Positions 32,124 to 43,205 of a DNA stretch of 64,000 nt are shown here, in pieces. The notes under the pieces were generated by a model that was not told the origin of the DNA, did no database searches, and saw only the letters and a program-made list of their open reading frames with translations. This DNA is from Mycolicibacterium mucogenicum DSM 44124 (GTDB lineage Bacteria; Actinomycetota; Actinomycetes; Mycobacteriales; Mycobacteriaceae): assembly GCF_005670685.2 (NCBI RefSeq), contig NZ_CP062008.1, positions 1,984,001 through 2,048,000 of the forward strand. The letters run 5' to 3'. Each line of letters begins with the position of its first letter. Positions within the stretch are counted from its first letter, which is position 1. The position numbers were made by a program, and so were the translations under genes.

Positions 32124-33619
32124 TCGACCTGACCCTGGCAGAGATCGCCGACATCGTCGGCGGCGAGCTGTCCGACATCACGCCCGAGGCTGCCGCCTCG
32201 ACACGCGTGACCGGAACCGTCGAATTCGACTCGCGGGCTGTCACGGAAGGCGGGTTGTTCCTGGCGTTGCCGGGCGCCCGCACCGACGGACATGACTTCG
32301 CCGCGGGCGCCGTGGCGGCCGGTGCCGTCGCGGTGCTGGCGGCGCGGCCGGTCGGGGTGCCGGCCATCGTCGTCAAACCGGTTGCCGGACAGGTCGATTC
32401 GGCTTCGGGCGCGCTGGAGCACGACACCGACGGTTCGGGCGCCGCAGTGCTGGCCGCACTGGGGAAGCTGGCCCGCGCCGTGGCCGACCGGTTGGCCGCC
32501 GGGGGCCTGCGGATCATCGGCGTCACCGGCTCGTCGGGCAAGACGTCGACCAAGGACCTACTGGCCGCGGTGCTCGCGCCGCTCGGCGAGGTGATCGCGC
32601 CGCCCGGATCGTTCAACAACGAGCTCGGTCATCCGTGGACGGTGCTGCGCGCCACCGGCGATACCGACTTCCTGGTGCTCGAGATGTCGGCGCGGCACCC
32701 CGGCAACATCGCCGCGCTCGCCGCGATCGCACCGCCGTCGATCGGTGTGGTGCTCAACGTCGGCACTGCGCATCTCGGCGAGTTCGGCTCGCGCGACGTC
32801 ATCGCCGCGACGAAGTCCGAACTGCCGCAAGCTGTTCCGGCATCCGGTGTCGTCATCCTCAACGCCGACGACGGTGCCGTCGCCGCGATGGCCGACGTCA
32901 CCGGGGCCCGCGTGGTGCGGGTGTCCCGGTCTCCCGGGGCAGACCTGTGGGCCGGTGACGTCACCCTCGACGAGCTGGCCCGCCCGCGCTTCACCCTGCA
33001 CGCGGGGGAGCAGCACGTCGACGTTGCACTCGCTGTACACGGCGACCATCAGGTGTCCAACGCGCTCAGCGCCGCCGCGGTCGCCCTGGAGTGCGGCGCG
33101 ACCCTGCAGCAGGTGGCTGACGCGCTCGCCGGCGCCGGCCCCGTCTCGAAGCACCGCATGCAGGTCACCACCCGCGCCGACGGGGTGGTCGTGGTGAACG
33201 ACGCCTACAACGCCAACCCCGACTCGATGCGCGCGGGCCTCAAAGCGCTGGCCTGGATGGCCAAGTCGGCGCGTGCCGAAACCGGCGCGCCGGTGCGTAG
33301 CTGGGCGGTGCTCGGCGAGATGGCCGAACTGGGTGACGACGCGATTGCCGAACATGACAGCATCGGTCGACTGGCCGTGCGTTTAGATGTGTCACGACTG
33401 GTCGTCGTCGGAACCGGGAGGACTATGGGCGCCATGCAACACGGCGCGGTGATGGAAGGTTCGTGGGGCAGCGAGGTATCGCCCGTCCCCGATGCCGAAG
33501 CCGCGCTTGATTTGCTGCGCGCCGAGCTGGAGCCCGGCGATGTCGTGCTGGTCAAGGCCTCGAACTCCGCGGGGCTCGGCGCGCTTGCCGAGGAGCTGGC
33601 GCGGGAGGGACACGCATGA
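32120..33619 (+). CDS. murF: UDP-MurNAc-tripeptide:D-Ala-D-Ala ligase MurF
   Basis: A 499-residue Mur ligase that adds D-Ala-D-Ala to UDP-MurNAc-tripeptide in the cytoplasm. Motifs are [20 protein letters not shown] in the N-terminal domain, the ATP loop [16 protein letters not shown] and [11 protein letters not shown]. The C-terminal part has [18 protein letters not shown], the MurF signature. The start overlaps the restored murE stop and the end overlaps mraY, both by 4 bp. Confidence 0.97.
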   Translation: MIDLTLAEIADIVGGELSDITPEAAASTRVTGTVEFDSRAVTEGGLFLALPGARTDGHDFAAGAVAAGAVAVLAARPVGVPAIVVKPVAGQVDSASGALEHDTDGSGAAVLAALGKLARAVADRLAAGGLRIIGVTGSSGKTSTKDLLAAVLAPLGEVIAPPGSFNNELGHPWTVLRATGDTDFLVLEMSARHPGNIAALAAIAPPSIGVVLNVGTAHLGEFGSRDVIAATKSELPQAVPASGVVILNADDGAVAAMADVTGARVVRVSRSPGADLWAGDVTLDELARPRFTLHAGEQHVDVALAVHGDHQVSNALSAAAVALECGATLQQVADALAGAGPVSKHRMQVTTRADGVVVVNDAYNANPDSMRAGLKALAWMAKSARAETGAPVRSWAVLGEMAELGDDAIAEHDSIGRLAVRLDVSRLVVVGTGRTMGAMQHGAVMEGSWGSEVSPVPDAEAALDLLRAELEPGDVVLVKASNSAGLGALAEELAREGHA

Positions 33620-34695
33620 TTCAGATCCTGTTCGCCGTCGGTATCGCGCTCGCGGTGTCGATCGTGCTGACGCCGGTGCTGATCCGGCTGTTCACCCGCC
33701 GGGGCTTCGGGCACGAGATCCGCGAGGACGGTCCGGCTAGCCATCAGAAGAAGCGCGGCACGCCGTCGATGGGCGGCGTCGCGATCGTCACCGGCATCTG
33801 GTGCGGGTATCTCGGTACCCATCTCGTGGGGCTGCTGGTCGACGGCGAAGGCCCGTCGGCCTCGGGCCTGCTGGTGCTCGGCCTGGCCACGTCACTGGGG
33901 GCCGTCGGCTTCATCGACGATCTGATCAAGCTCCGCCGGGCCCGCAACCTGGGTTTGAACAAGACCGCCAAGACGGTCGGCCAGCTGGTCTCGGCCGTCC
34001 TGTTCGGTGTGCTGGTGCTGCAGTTCCGCAACGGCTACGGGCTGACACCGGGCAGCGCGGGCCTGTCCTACGTGCGCGAGATCGCGACCGTCACCCTGGG
34101 CCCGCTGCTGTTCGTGCTGTTCATCGTGGTGCTGGTCAGCGCGTGGTCCAACGCCGTCAACTTCACCGACGGTCTGGACGGACTGGCGGCCGGTGCCATG
34201 GCGATGGTCAGCGCGGCGTACGTGCTGATCACGTTCTGGCAGTACCGCAACGCGTGCGCCACCAGCCCGGGACCGGGCTGCTACAACGTCCGCGACCCGC
34301 TGGACCTGGCGCTCGTCGCGGCCGCGACGGCAGGTGCCTGCATCGGGTTCCTGTGGTGGAACGCCGCGCCGGCGAAGATCTTCATGGGCGACACCGGCTC
34401 ACTGGCGCTCGGCGGCATCATCGCCGGCCTGTCGGTGACCAGCCGGACCGAGACGCTGGCCATCGTGCTCGGCGCCCTGTTCGTCGCCGAGGTGACCTCG
34501 GTGGTGGTCCAGATTCTGGCCTTCCGCACCACCGGGCGCCGGGTGTTCCGGATGGCGCCGTTCCATCATCATTTCGAACTGGCCGGCTGGGCCGAGACCA
34601 CGGTGATCATCAGGTTCTGGTTGCTCACCGCCATCGCCTGCGGGCTCGGGGTGGCGCTGTTCTACAGCGAGTGGCTGTCGGCGGGTGGCCGCTAG
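33616..34695 (+). CDS. mraY: Phospho-MurNAc-pentapeptide transferase MraY
   Basis: A 359-residue protein with ten membrane helices that makes lipid I from UDP-MurNAc-pentapeptide and decaprenyl phosphate. Conserved cytoplasmic loops are [35 protein letters not shown] (DD pair), [15 protein letters not shown] and [14 protein letters not shown]. The histidine loop [18 protein letters not shown] is also intact. The ATG overlaps the murF stop (ATGA). In other mycobacteria murD follows at once; here the next gene is a lipoprotein 69 bp downstream. Confidence 0.97.
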   Translation: MIQILFAVGIALAVSIVLTPVLIRLFTRRGFGHEIREDGPASHQKKRGTPSMGGVAIVTGIWCGYLGTHLVGLLVDGEGPSASGLLVLGLATSLGAVGFIDDLIKLRRARNLGLNKTAKTVGQLVSAVLFGVLVLQFRNGYGLTPGSAGLSYVREIATVTLGPLLFVLFIVVLVSAWSNAVNFTDGLDGLAAGAMAMVSAAYVLITFWQYRNACATSPGPGCYNVRDPLDLALVAAATAGACIGFLWWNAAPAKIFMGDTGSLALGGIIAGLSVTSRTETLAIVLGALFVAEVTSVVVQILAFRTTGRRVFRMAPFHHHFELAGWAETTVIIRFWLLTAIACGLGVALFYSEWLSAGGR

Positions 34696-34764
34696 ACACG
34701 CGGCTCCCAGCCGACATTCAGCATTTGCGCGGTGGTGCCGGAGCCCGCTGTTAGGGTTCGCGCC

Positions 34765-35430
34765 ATGACTGTCGAGAAGTACCTGGTCGGGCCTGTTGTC
34801 GTGCTGACGGGCGCGGCGCTGATCGCCGGTTGCGGCGGTTCGGACGGCAAGTCCGGGAGCGGCGGCCAGGCCGCGGCGAAGTACGACATCTCGAAGGTCG
34901 GCGGCGCCAAGAGCAGCCTGCCGCCGGGTTACGACCCGATGGATCTGGAGGCGGACACCGTCACCCAGGAGAAGCTGGACGCACCCGGTGTCGGCGCGCT
35001 CACCACCACGCCACCGTCGGTCGTCACTCCCGCCGAGTGCGCGCCGCTGCTCAAGCCGCTCGCGCCGGCCGGCGTCGGTGCCAAGACCGCGGGCTTCATC
35101 GGCAGCAACCAGGAGGGCCACACCGTCATCGTGGTGGCGGCGGAAGCGGTCGGCACCGCAGGCGAACTCGGCCATGCGGGCTGTGATCAGTTCACCGTCG
35201 ACTCGACCGACGGCGTCACCGCGACGGTCGAGCGCGTCCCCGGCCCCGACATCGCGGGCGCGAAGACCATGGGCGTGCAGGCGCACATCACCGCCAATGG
35301 CAAGGCCATCGAGGAAACCACCTACACCGCCGTCCTGGGGGACAAGACCGTCGCCGTCGTCCAGGCCGACGTCGACCCGCAGGTCGCCAAGGACCTGCTC
35401 GCCAAGGCGGTTGCGGCGATCAAGAGCTGA
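34765..35430 (+). CDS. DUF5642-like lipoprotein in the murD position
   Basis: A 221-residue lipoprotein. The signal peptide VVVLTGAALIAGCGG has a canonical lipobox (IAGC, Cys23). The mature part contains a Gly/Ser linker, then SLPPGYDPMDLEADT, VVTPAECAPLLKPLAPAGVG and VQADVDPQVAKDLLAKAV. These resemble the DUF5642 / sensor-like lipoproteins common in mycobacteria. The function is unknown. It stands alone between mraY and ftsW, with 69 bp and 292 bp gaps on either side, in a cluster where other genes overlap. That spacing and the missing murD indicate an insertion or replacement. GC content is similar to that of its neighbours. Confidence 0.85.
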   Translation: MTVEKYLVGPVVVLTGAALIAGCGGSDGKSGSGGQAAAKYDISKVGGAKSSLPPGYDPMDLEADTVTQEKLDAPGVGALTTTPPSVVTPAECAPLLKPLAPAGVGAKTAGFIGSNQEGHTVIVVAAEAVGTAGELGHAGCDQFTVDSTDGVTATVERVPGPDIAGAKTMGVQAHITANGKAIEETTYTAVLGDKTVAVVQADVDPQVAKDLLAKAVAAIKS

Positions 35431-35722
35431 TCGTCCGCCGGGCCACGCCGCGAACGTAACCGGGTGGCGGCAAAACGCCCCGAATCTCGCCGTGACGTTG
35501 CATTCGCGACGCACAGCCGAGGAACGTGCGCCCTCGGCGCACTGTCAACGCGGGGCGGCGGCCTCGCGCGCCATGTGACGACGGCCTCCTGGCAAATCGC
35601 CCCATTCCGGCGACACGCGCCGGATGTGCCGCGCCCTGCGGGTGCGACAGGGGAGGATTTTGGGATGCAAGGGACAGTTGTGGTTTTTGTGACCAATGTG
35701 AACGACGAGGTCGGGTAGTCAC
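35431..35722 (+). other. Intergenic region upstream of ftsW, no recognised gene
   Basis: 292 bp with no trace of murD that I can recognise in any frame. An open frame at 35464-35718 has no family features and is judged chance. The last 70 bp turn G/T-rich (GGGAGGATTTTGGGATGCAA), which may mark a new ftsW promoter needed after the change in gene order. Confidence 0.4.
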
Positions 35723-37447
35723 ATGCCGGACATCCTTGCAAAGCTCCGCCGGGGCAAAGCCGGCCCCGAAGAACCGCAGGCTCCGGACGAGAAGAACCCG
35801 AGCGACTCCACCGACGGCGGCAAAGAGTCGGGCAAAGACGCGGCCGCAGAGTCGACCGCCAAGCCCGCCGCACCCAAGCGGCAGGGCCCCCGGGCCCGGT
35901 TCGGGGCCTGGCTCAGCCGGCCGATGACGTCGTTCCACCTGGTCATCGCCTGCGCGGCACTGCTGATCACGCTGGGCCTGACCATGGTGCTGTCGGCCTC
36001 GGGCGTGCACTCGTACGACGAGGACGGCTCGCCCTGGACCATCTTCGCCAAGCAGGTGCTGTGGACCGTCATCGGCCTCATCGCGTTCTACGTCGCGCTG
36101 CGGCTGCCCATCGCGTTCATGCGCCGGATGGCGCTGCCGGCGTTCATCGTCAGCCTCGTGCTGATCGCCCTGGTGCTGATCCCGGGCATCGGCCACCTGT
36201 CCAACGGCGCCCGCGGCTGGTTCGTCGTCGCCGGCTTCTCCATGCAGCCGTCCGAGCTGACCAAGATCGCCTTCGCGATCTGGGGCTCGCACCTGCTGGC
36301 GACCCGCCGCATGCAGCACGCCGGCTGGAAAGAGCTGCTGTTTCCGCTGGTCCCGGCGGCGGTGCTGGCGCTGGGCCTGATCGTCGCCGAGCCCGACCTC
36401 GGGCAGACGGTGTCGGTCAGCATCGTCCTGCTCGGCCTGCTCTGGTACGCCGGTCTGTCGCTGCGGATCTTCCTGAGCTCCCTGGTCCTCTGCATCGGTG
36501 CGGCGGCCATCATGGCGGTCTCCGCCGGCTACCGCTCCGACCGTGTGCGGGCCTGGCTGGACCCCGACTCGGACCTGCAGGGCATCGGCTACCAGTCGCG
36601 GCAGGCCAAGTACGCGCTGGCCAACGGCGGCATGTTCGGTGACGGGTTGGGGCAGGGCACCGCGAAGTTCAACTACCTGCCCAACGCGCACAACGACTTC
36701 ATCTTCGCCATCATCGGCGAGGAGCTCGGCTTCATCGGCGCGGCGGGACTGTTGGCGTTGTTCGGCCTGTTCGCCTACACCGGCATGCGTATCGCGCGCC
36801 GGTCGGTCGACCCGTTCCTGCGGCTGCTGACGGCCACCACGACGCTGTGGGTGGTCGGCCAGGTGTTCATCAACGTCGGCTACGTGCTGGGTCTGCTGCC
36901 GGTCACGGGCATCCAGCTGCCGCTCATCTCCGCCGGTGGAACCGCAACGGCCACAACACTTCTGTTGATCGGTCTGATTGCCAATGCGGCGCGCCACGAA
37001 CCCGAGGCGGTGGCCGCGCTGCGGGCCGGCCGCGACGACCGGATGAACCGGATCCTGCGGCTGCCGCCGCCGGTGCCGTATTCGCCGACCACCCTGGACT
37101 CGGCCCGGGACCGGCTGCGTGGCCGCGGCGACAAGCCGGTCCGCAAGCCCCCCGCCCGGCAGGCCAAACCCGCCAAGCCGGCAAAGCCCACGAAGTCTGC
37201 GCGACCCACTCGGCAGGCCACCAGGCAGGAGCCCCCGCCCCGGCAGCGCCGGACCGACGCCCCGCGGCGCACGCGACGCACCGAGGAACCGGACCGGCGG
37301 TCGGACCGAGCCCGCCGAAACCCCGTACCGGCCGACGGTGCCGGACGGCGTGCAAGGCAAAATGGTGACCTCAAGGGTCAACAAAGACGTGACCCGCGCC
37401 GGTCGGACCCGCGGGTCCGCACATTGGAAGGTCAGCGGTACGGGTGA
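35723..37447 (+). CDS. ftsW: FtsW, SEDS-family septal peptidoglycan glycosyltransferase
   Basis: A 574-residue SEDS protein with about ten membrane helices between residues 70 and 430. Conserved segments are [48 protein letters not shown] and [10 protein letters not shown] (catalytic Asp). [18 protein letters not shown] and [19 protein letters not shown] are also present. The N-terminal 70 residues are a charged cytoplasmic extension. The C-terminal 130 residues are Lys/Arg/Pro-rich and end in TLEGQRYG, as in mycobacterial FtsW, where this tail contacts FtsZ. It polymerises lipid II with PbpB at the septum. It overlaps murG by 4 bp. Confidence 0.96.
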   Translation: MPDILAKLRRGKAGPEEPQAPDEKNPSDSTDGGKESGKDAAAESTAKPAAPKRQGPRARFGAWLSRPMTSFHLVIACAALLITLGLTMVLSASGVHSYDEDGSPWTIFAKQVLWTVIGLIAFYVALRLPIAFMRRMALPAFIVSLVLIALVLIPGIGHLSNGARGWFVVAGFSMQPSELTKIAFAIWGSHLLATRRMQHAGWKELLFPLVPAAVLALGLIVAEPDLGQTVSVSIVLLGLLWYAGLSLRIFLSSLVLCIGAAAIMAVSAGYRSDRVRAWLDPDSDLQGIGYQSRQAKYALANGGMFGDGLGQGTAKFNYLPNAHNDFIFAIIGEELGFIGAAGLLALFGLFAYTGMRIARRSVDPFLRLLTATTTLWVVGQVFINVGYVLGLLPVTGIQLPLISAGGTATATTLLLIGLIANAARHEPEAVAALRAGRDDRMNRILRLPPPVPYSPTTLDSARDRLRGRGDKPVRKPPARQAKPAKPAKPTKSARPTRQATRQEPPPRQRRTDAPRRTRRTEEPDRRSDRARRNPVPADGAGRRARQNGDLKGQQRRDPRRSDPRVRTLEGQRYG

Positions 37448-38592
37448 GTGTGAGTTCGGGCCGGAGCGACGGGGGAGGGCCCCGCATCTCGGTGGTTCTG
37501 GCCGGAGGTGGCACCGCAGGTCACATCGAACCCGCGATGGCGGTCGCCGACGCACTCGTGGCGCTGCGGCCCGACGTCCGGATCACCGCCCTCGGCACGG
37601 CCCGCGGGCTGGAGACCCGGCTGGTCCCCGAACGTGGCTACGACCTCGAGCTGATCACGCCGGTTCCGTTGCCGCGCAAGCCTTCTGCTGACCTGGCGCG
37701 GCTGCCGCTGCGGGTCCGGGCCGCGGTCCGCGAGACCCGCGACGTGCTCGACGCCGTCCACGCCGACGTCGTCGTGGGATTCGGCGGCTACGTCTCGCTG
37801 CCCGCCTACCTCGCCGCCCGCGGCGGGGGACTGCGCCGGCGCCGCACCGTCCCGGTCGTGGTGCACGAGGCCAACGCCAGTGCGGGCTGGGCCAACAAGG
37901 TCGGTGCCCGCTCGGCGCGCCGGGTGCTGGCCGCGGTACCGGATTCGGGTCTCAAGGGCAGCGAGGTCGTCGGGATTCCGGTGCGCGAGTCGATCACCTC
38001 ATTGGACCGGGCTGCGCTGCGCGCCGAGGCCCGCGAGTTCTTCGGTTTCGCCGACGACGCCCGCGTGCTCCTGGTGTTCGGCGGATCCCAGGGCGCGCAG
38101 TCGCTCAACCGTGCCGTGTCCGGCGCGGCGGAAAACCTCGCCGCACAAGGTGTTTCGGTGCTGCACGCCTACGGCCGCAAGAACACCCTCGAGCTGCCGG
38201 AACCGGCGCCGGGTGCCCCGCCGTATGTCGGCGTGCCGTACCTCGACCGCATGGATTTGGCTTATGCCGCCGCCGATCTGGCGATCTGCCGGTCCGGCGC
38301 CATGACCGTCGCCGAGGTCAGCGCCGTCGGTCTGCCCGCGGTCTACGTGCCGCTGCCGATCGGCAACGGCGAGCAACGACTCAACGCACTCCCGGTGGTC
38401 GACGCCGGCGGCGGCCTCCTGGTCGACGACGCCGAGCTGACCCCGGACTTCGTCACCGAACGGATCGGAAACTTGATGCGCGACACCGCCGCACTGGATC
38501 AGATGACGACGGCGGCCGCGCTGGCCGGCCACCGCGACGCGGCCCGGCGGGTGGCGCAGATCGCCCTGGACACCGCATTGGGTATCCGGTGA
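37444..38592 (+). CDS. murG: MurG, lipid II-forming N-acetylglucosaminyltransferase
   Basis: A 382-residue GT-B enzyme that adds GlcNAc to lipid I at the inner membrane face. GTG 37444 overlaps the ftsW stop (GTGA). Conserved segments are [20 protein letters not shown] (lipid I site), [30 protein letters not shown] and [33 protein letters not shown], the UDP-GlcNAc site, follows. Length is within the family range. Confidence 0.97.
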   Translation: MSVSSGRSDGGGPRISVVLAGGGTAGHIEPAMAVADALVALRPDVRITALGTARGLETRLVPERGYDLELITPVPLPRKPSADLARLPLRVRAAVRETRDVLDAVHADVVVGFGGYVSLPAYLAARGGGLRRRRTVPVVVHEANASAGWANKVGARSARRVLAAVPDSGLKGSEVVGIPVRESITSLDRAALRAEAREFFGFADDARVLLVFGGSQGAQSLNRAVSGAAENLAAQGVSVLHAYGRKNTLELPEPAPGAPPYVGVPYLDRMDLAYAAADLAICRSGAMTVAEVSAVGLPAVYVPLPIGNGEQRLNALPVVDAGGGLLVDDAELTPDFVTERIGNLMRDTAALDQMTTAAALAGHRDAARRVAQIALDTALGIR

Positions 38593-40040
38593 CGGCGCGG
38601 GAGCTGCCACCCGAGCTGGCTCGGGTGCACATGGTCGGTATCGGCGGTGCCGGGATGTCCGGTATCGCCCGGATTCTGCTGGACCGCGGCGGCCAGGTGT
38701 CCGGCTCGGACGCCAAGGAGTCCCGTGGTGTCGCGGCGCTGCGGGCCCGCGGTGCCGAGATCCGGATCGGGCACGACGCGTCGTCGCTCGACATGCTGCC
38801 GGGCGGTCCGACCGTCGTGGTCAGCACGCACGCCGCCATCCCGAAGGACAACCCCGAGCTGGTGGAGGCCCACCGGCGCGGCATCCCGGTGATCATGCGC
38901 CCCGTCGTGCTCGCCAAGCTGATGGATGGCTACCGCTCGGTGCTGGTGACCGGCACGCACGGCAAGACCACGACGACATCGATGGTCATTGTGGCGTTGC
39001 AGCACAGCGGTTTTGACCCGTCGTTCGCCGTCGGTGGGGACCTGGGCGAGGCCGGCACCAACGCGCACCACGGCAGCGGTGACTGTTTCGTCGCCGAGGC
39101 CGACGAGAGCGACGGTTCGCTGCTCGAATACACCCCTGATGTGGCGGTGGTGACCAACATCGAGGCCGATCACCTGGACCACTTCGGCAGCGTCGAGGCC
39201 TACACCGCGGTGTTCGACGACTTCGTGGCCCGGCTGCGTCCCGGTGGTGCGCTGGTGGTGTGTGCTGACGATCCGGGTGCCGAGGCGCTGGCACAGCGGT
39301 CGGCGGAGCGCGGCGTGCGCGTGCTGCGGTACGGCATGGGCAGTGCACAGCGTGCGGATCTGGAGGCGACGCTGCTGACCTGGCAGCAGCAGGGCACCGG
39401 CGGCGTGGCGGCCATCCAGCTGGCGGGCGAGCCGCACCGCCGGGGCATGCGGTTGTCGGTGCCGGGCAAGCACATGGCGCTCAACGCGCTGGCCGCGCTG
39501 CTGGCGGCCCGGGAGGTCGGTGCCGATCCGGAGGCCGTGCTCGACGGTCTCACCGGGTTCGAAGGTGTGCGGCGCCGCTTCGAGGCGGTCGGAACCGCTT
39601 ACGGCGTCCGGGTTTTCGACGACTACGCGCACCATCCCACCGAGGTTCGGGCGACGCTCGAGGCGTTGCGGGCCGTGGCCGGCACGTCGCGGTCCATCGT
39701 GGTGTTCCAGCCGCATTTGTATTCCCGGACACAGACTTTCGCGAAGGAATTCGGTCAGGCCCTGGATCGTGCCGACGAGGTGTTCGTCCTCGACGTGTAT
39801 GCCGCACGGGAGGCCCCGCTGGCCGGCGTCAGCGGCGCGAGCATCGTCGAGCACGTCTCGGCCCCGGTGCATTACGTGCCGGACTTCTCCGCCGTGGCCG
39901 ATCAGGTGGCGGCCAAGGCCGGCCCCGGTGACGTCATCGTCACCATGGGCGCCGGCGACGTCACGCTGCTGGGTCGCGAGATTCTGACCGCACTCGAGGT
40001 CAAGGCCAACCGTGCCGCCCCGGGACGGCCCACGCCGTGA
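38589..40040 (+). CDS. murC: UDP-N-acetylmuramate:L-alanine ligase MurC
   Basis: A 483-residue Mur ligase. GTG 38589 overlaps the murG stop. Motifs are [20 protein letters not shown] at the UDP-sugar site, ATP loop [14 protein letters not shown] and [34 protein letters not shown] and [18 protein letters not shown] follow. It adds the first stem amino acid, L-alanine, to UDP-MurNAc. The window contains murC, murE and murF but not murD, the second ligase of the series. Confidence 0.97.
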   Translation: MTARELPPELARVHMVGIGGAGMSGIARILLDRGGQVSGSDAKESRGVAALRARGAEIRIGHDASSLDMLPGGPTVVVSTHAAIPKDNPELVEAHRRGIPVIMRPVVLAKLMDGYRSVLVTGTHGKTTTTSMVIVALQHSGFDPSFAVGGDLGEAGTNAHHGSGDCFVAEADESDGSLLEYTPDVAVVTNIEADHLDHFGSVEAYTAVFDDFVARLRPGGALVVCADDPGAEALAQRSAERGVRVLRYGMGSAQRADLEATLLTWQQQGTGGVAAIQLAGEPHRRGMRLSVPGKHMALNALAALLAAREVGADPEAVLDGLTGFEGVRRRFEAVGTAYGVRVFDDYAHHPTEVRATLEALRAVAGTSRSIVVFQPHLYSRTQTFAKEFGQALDRADEVFVLDVYAAREAPLAGVSGASIVEHVSAPVHYVPDFSAVADQVAAKAGPGDVIVTMGAGDVTLLGREILTALEVKANRAAPGRPTP

Positions 40041-41029
40041 CCGTGGAGGACGGCTCGGGGGAGCCGGCTACCGAACCTGTTGCGGCGCAGGACGATACGG
40101 TGCAGGGCGATACAGTGCAGAACGAGGTGGCAGACGACGTCGCGCCGGACGCGGCGGCACAAGAGGACGCCGCCGAGGCGCCGGACGCCGCATCGGCCGA
40201 TCCTGCGTCACCCGACTACGAGGGCCCGCGTCGCCGTGCCCGGCGCGAGCGGGAGGAACGCCGCATCGCGCTGGAGCGGGCCAGGGCACTGGAACAGGCG
40301 CGCCAGGAGGCCCGGCGCCGGGCGGCGGGCCTGTCCGACCAGCCGAAGGCGCCCACGCGCGGCGTCATCCGCGGCCTGAAGCTGTTGCTGTGGTCGGCGG
40401 TGACGGCCGTCGTCGCCGTCACGCTGGGTCTGGTGCTGTACTTCACGCCGATCATGGCGGTCCGGCACACGGTGGTCACCGGCCTGGCGACCCTCACCGA
40501 GGACGAGGTGACGGCGGCGGCCGCGGTCAAACCGGAGACGCCGCTGCTGCAGGTCAACACCGACGCGGTGGCCGAACGGGTCGCCACGATCCGGCGGGTG
40601 GCCAGTGCCCGGGTGCAGCGCGAGTACCCGTCGACGCTGCGGATCACGGTGGCCGAGCGGGTCCCGGTGGCGGCCAAGGAGTATCCGGACGGTCCGCACC
40701 TGTTCGACCGCGACGGCGTGGATTTCGCGACCGAGCCGCCGCCACAGGGACTGCCGTACCTCGACGCCGACAATCCCGGCCCGAAGGATCCGGCGACCCT
40801 GGCGGCCCTCGAGGTTCTGCTGTCGCTGCGTCCTGAGGTCTTCAGCCAGGTCGCGCGGGTGGGGGCGCCGTCGGTCGCCGCTGTCACGCTGACGCTCAAC
40901 GACGGTCGTGAGGTCATCTGGGGGACCACCGACCGCACGGAGGAGAAGGCGCTCAAGCTGGGCGCGCTGCTCACGCAGCCGGGGCACACCTATGACGTGT
41001 CCAGTCCCGACCTGCCCACTGTGAAGTAG
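40037..41029 (+). CDS. ftsQ: Cell division protein FtsQ
   Basis: A 330-residue bitopic protein. GTG 40037 overlaps the murC stop. The first 110 residues are acidic ([20 protein letters not shown]) and then basic ([20 protein letters not shown]), lying in the cytoplasm. One membrane helix ([20 protein letters not shown]) is followed by a POTRA domain ([20 protein letters not shown]) and the FtsQ beta domain ([20 protein letters not shown]). It links early and late divisome proteins. It is the last gene before the separate ftsZ promoter region. Confidence 0.95.
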   Translation: MTVEDGSGEPATEPVAAQDDTVQGDTVQNEVADDVAPDAAAQEDAAEAPDAASADPASPDYEGPRRRARREREERRIALERARALEQARQEARRRAAGLSDQPKAPTRGVIRGLKLLLWSAVTAVVAVTLGLVLYFTPIMAVRHTVVTGLATLTEDEVTAAAAVKPETPLLQVNTDAVAERVATIRRVASARVQREYPSTLRITVAERVPVAAKEYPDGPHLFDRDGVDFATEPPPQGLPYLDADNPGPKDPATLAALEVLLSLRPEVFSQVARVGAPSVAAVTLTLNDGREVIWGTTDRTEEKALKLGALLTQPGHTYDVSSPDLPTVK

Positions 41030-41185
41030 CTCATCGACTTCCAGCCTGTCGCCGCTGTTTCGCTCGCCAGGCCACCTATTTCCCCGTCGCTTCGCTCGCC
41101 TGGGCAGAAAAATCGCGTGAACTCTCGGCGCGCCTGCACGGCTGCGGCGCGGCCGCACCCTACCGTTCTGTTTGCGCGGAACAAC

Positions 41186-41223
41186 TTGACATAACTCTAA
41201 CCCTATGGTTGAGGTTTAGGGTT
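41186..41223 (+). promoter_or_regulatory. ftsZ promoter region with inverted repeat
   Basis: TTGACA (41186-41191), a strong -35 match, is followed by AACCCTA (41199-41205), an 11-base spacer and TAGGGTT (41217-41223), a perfect 7-bp inverted repeat. It lies 54-91 bp before the ftsZ ATG in the 247-bp gap after ftsQ. A candidate -10 is not clear. The repeat could be an operator or a short stem. Confidence 0.55.
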
Positions 41224-41276
41224 TTGATTCGAGAAGTTTTGCTCAGGACAAACCGAGCCAGGGAGGAAGACGTCAG

Positions 41277-42452
41277 ATGACACCCCCGCATAACTACCTA
41301 GCCGTCATCAAGGTGATCGGTGTCGGCGGCGGCGGCGTCAACGCCGTCAACCGCATGATCGAACAGGGCCTTCGCGGCGTCGAGTTCATCGCGATCAACA
41401 CCGACGCGCAGGCGCTGCTGCTCAGTGAGGCAGACGTCAAGCTCGACGTCGGCCGCGACTCGACCCGCGGCCTGGGTGCCGGCGCCGACCCCGAGGTGGG
41501 GCGCAAGGCTGCCGAGGACGCCAAGGACGAGATCGAAGAGCTGCTGCGCGGCGCCGACATGGTGTTCGTCACCGCCGGTGAGGGTGGTGGCACCGGTACC
41601 GGTGGCGCGCCCGTCGTCGCCGGCATCGCCCGCAAGCTCGGCGCGCTGACCGTCGGCGTGGTCACCCGCCCGTTCTCGTTCGAGGGCAAGCGCCGCTCGA
41701 ACCAGGCCGAGTTGGGCATCCAGGCGCTGCGCGAGAGCTGCGACACCCTGATCGTCATCCCCAACGACCGCCTGCTGCAGATGGGCGACGCCGCCGTCTC
41801 GCTGATGGACGCGTTCCGCAGCGCCGACGAGGTGCTGCTCAACGGTGTGCAGGGCATCACCGACCTGATCACCACGCCCGGCCTGATCAACGTCGACTTC
41901 GCCGACGTCAAGGGCGTCATGAGCAGCGCCGGCACGGCGTTGATGGGTATCGGCTCGGCCCGCGGCGACGGTCGTGCGCTCAAGGCCGCCGAGATCGCCA
42001 TCAACTCGCCGCTGCTGGAGGCCTCGATGGACGGCGCGCAGGGCGTGCTGATGTCGGTGGCCGGCGGTAGCGACCTGGGTCTGTTCGAGATCAACGAGGC
42101 CGCGTCGCTGGTGCAGGATGCCGCACACCCCGAGGCCAACATCATCTTCGGAACCGTCATCGACGATTCGCTGGGCGACGAGGTCCGGGTCACGGTCATC
42201 GCGGCCGGGTTCGACACCGCCGGTCAGAGCCGCAAGCCCGTCACCTCGGCGGTGCCGGGTGCGACGGCGGCGCCGGCTGCCGGTGGCGCACACCGGGCGC
42301 AGACCTTCGGGGCGGCGAGCGCGGGCAAGCTCGGTGCCTTCAACGCCGACCCGGGCAGCGTCCCGGCGGCGACCAATGGTGTGACGGTGAGTGTCGGCGG
42401 CCGTGGCGACGACGATGACGACGTCGACGTGCCGCCGTTCATGAAGCACTGA
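41277..42452 (+). CDS. ftsZ: Cell division GTPase FtsZ
   Basis: A 391-residue tubulin homologue that forms the Z ring. ATG 41277 follows a GGGAGGAAG site. It has [15 protein letters not shown] at the N-terminus, the tubulin signature [16 protein letters not shown], the T7 loop [13 protein letters not shown] and a C-terminal linker of about 70 residues. The conserved tail, [12 protein letters not shown], is the binding site for SepF and FtsW. All expected residues are present. Confidence 0.98.
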   Translation: MTPPHNYLAVIKVIGVGGGGVNAVNRMIEQGLRGVEFIAINTDAQALLLSEADVKLDVGRDSTRGLGAGADPEVGRKAAEDAKDEIEELLRGADMVFVTAGEGGGTGTGGAPVVAGIARKLGALTVGVVTRPFSFEGKRRSNQAELGIQALRESCDTLIVIPNDRLLQMGDAAVSLMDAFRSADEVLLNGVQGITDLITTPGLINVDFADVKGVMSSAGTALMGIGSARGDGRALKAAEIAINSPLLEASMDGAQGVLMSVAGGSDLGLFEINEAASLVQDAAHPEANIIFGTVIDDSLGDEVRVTVIAAGFDTAGQSRKPVTSAVPGATAAPAAGGAHRAQTFGAASAGKLGAFNADPGSVPAATNGVTVSVGGRGDDDDDVDVPPFMKH

Positions 42453-42494
42453 CGGTGACGGAGTGGCGCGGATACGCCGGATAAATTTGTCATC

Positions 42495-43205
42495 GTGACG
42501 TTCCGTATCCGCAGAGTGACTACGACGCGTGCGGGCGGGGTCTCGAAGGCCCCGTTCGACACGTTCAACCTGGGTGACCACGTCGGCGACGACCCAAAGG
42601 CCGTGGCGGCGAACCGGACTCGGCTGGCCGAGGCGATCGGGCACGGCCCGTTGGTATGGATGAACCAGGTGCACGGTGACCATGTCGAAGTTGTCGAGGG
42701 CCCTGGAACTGGAGCCGGGGGAGCCTACGACAACACCGACGCCCTGGTCACCGCGACGCCGCGGCTTCCGCTCGCGGTGATCACGGCCGACTGCGTGCCG
42801 GTGTTGTTGGGCGATGCCCGCGCCGGTGTGGTGGGCGCCGTGCATGCCGGACGGGTCGGTGCGCAGAAGGGCGTGGTGCTGCGCACGGTCGAGGCGATGC
42901 AGAAACTCGGCGCGCAGGTGCAGGACATCTCGGTGCTGCTCGGCCCGGCGGTCAGCGGGCGCAATTATGAGGTGCCCTACGAGATGGCCGACGACGTCGA
43001 GGCGGTGCTGCCGGGCAGCATCACCACGACCGCCCGCGGCACGGTGGGTCTTGACCTGCGGGCCGGCATCGCCAAGCAGTTGGCCGGCTTGGGCATCGAG
43101 GCCATCGACATCGACCCGCGCTGTACGGTCGACGATCCGAATCTGTTCAGCCACCGACGTGGCGCCCCGACCGGGCGGCTGGCGTCGGTGGTGTGGATGG
43201 AATGA
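42495..43205 (+). CDS. YfiH/PgeF-family peptidoglycan editing factor (laccase domain)
   Basis: A 236-residue protein from GTG 42495. Zinc/copper-binding residues of the family are visible in WMNQVHGDHV, ITADCVPVLL (Cys) and GAVHAGRVGAQKGVV (His). CTVDDPNLFSHRRG is the C-terminal signature. The E. coli relative, PgeF, removes wrongly built UDP-MurNAc-L-Ser from peptidoglycan precursors, which fits its place in the cluster. It corresponds to Rv2149c and overlaps yggS by 4 bp. Confidence 0.92.
   Translation: MTFRIRRVTTTRAGGVSKAPFDTFNLGDHVGDDPKAVAANRTRLAEAIGHGPLVWMNQVHGDHVEVVEGPGTGAGGAYDNTDALVTATPRLPLAVITADCVPVLLGDARAGVVGAVHAGRVGAQKGVVLRTVEAMQKLGAQVQDISVLLGPAVSGRNYEVPYEMADDVEAVLPGSITTTARGTVGLDLRAGIAKQLAGLGIEAIDIDPRCTVDDPNLFSHRRGAPTGRLASVVWME

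Noticed and set aside
34692..34910. Minus-strand frame ending [12 protein letters not shown] next to mraY
   Set aside because: It overlaps the signal peptide region of the lipoprotein gene on the other strand, which is well supported; chance is likely.
35464..35718. 84-codon plus-strand frame before ftsW as a possible murD remnant
   Set aside because: No Mur ligase motif (ATP loop, KGxxE or HxxK patterns) is present in any frame of the gap.
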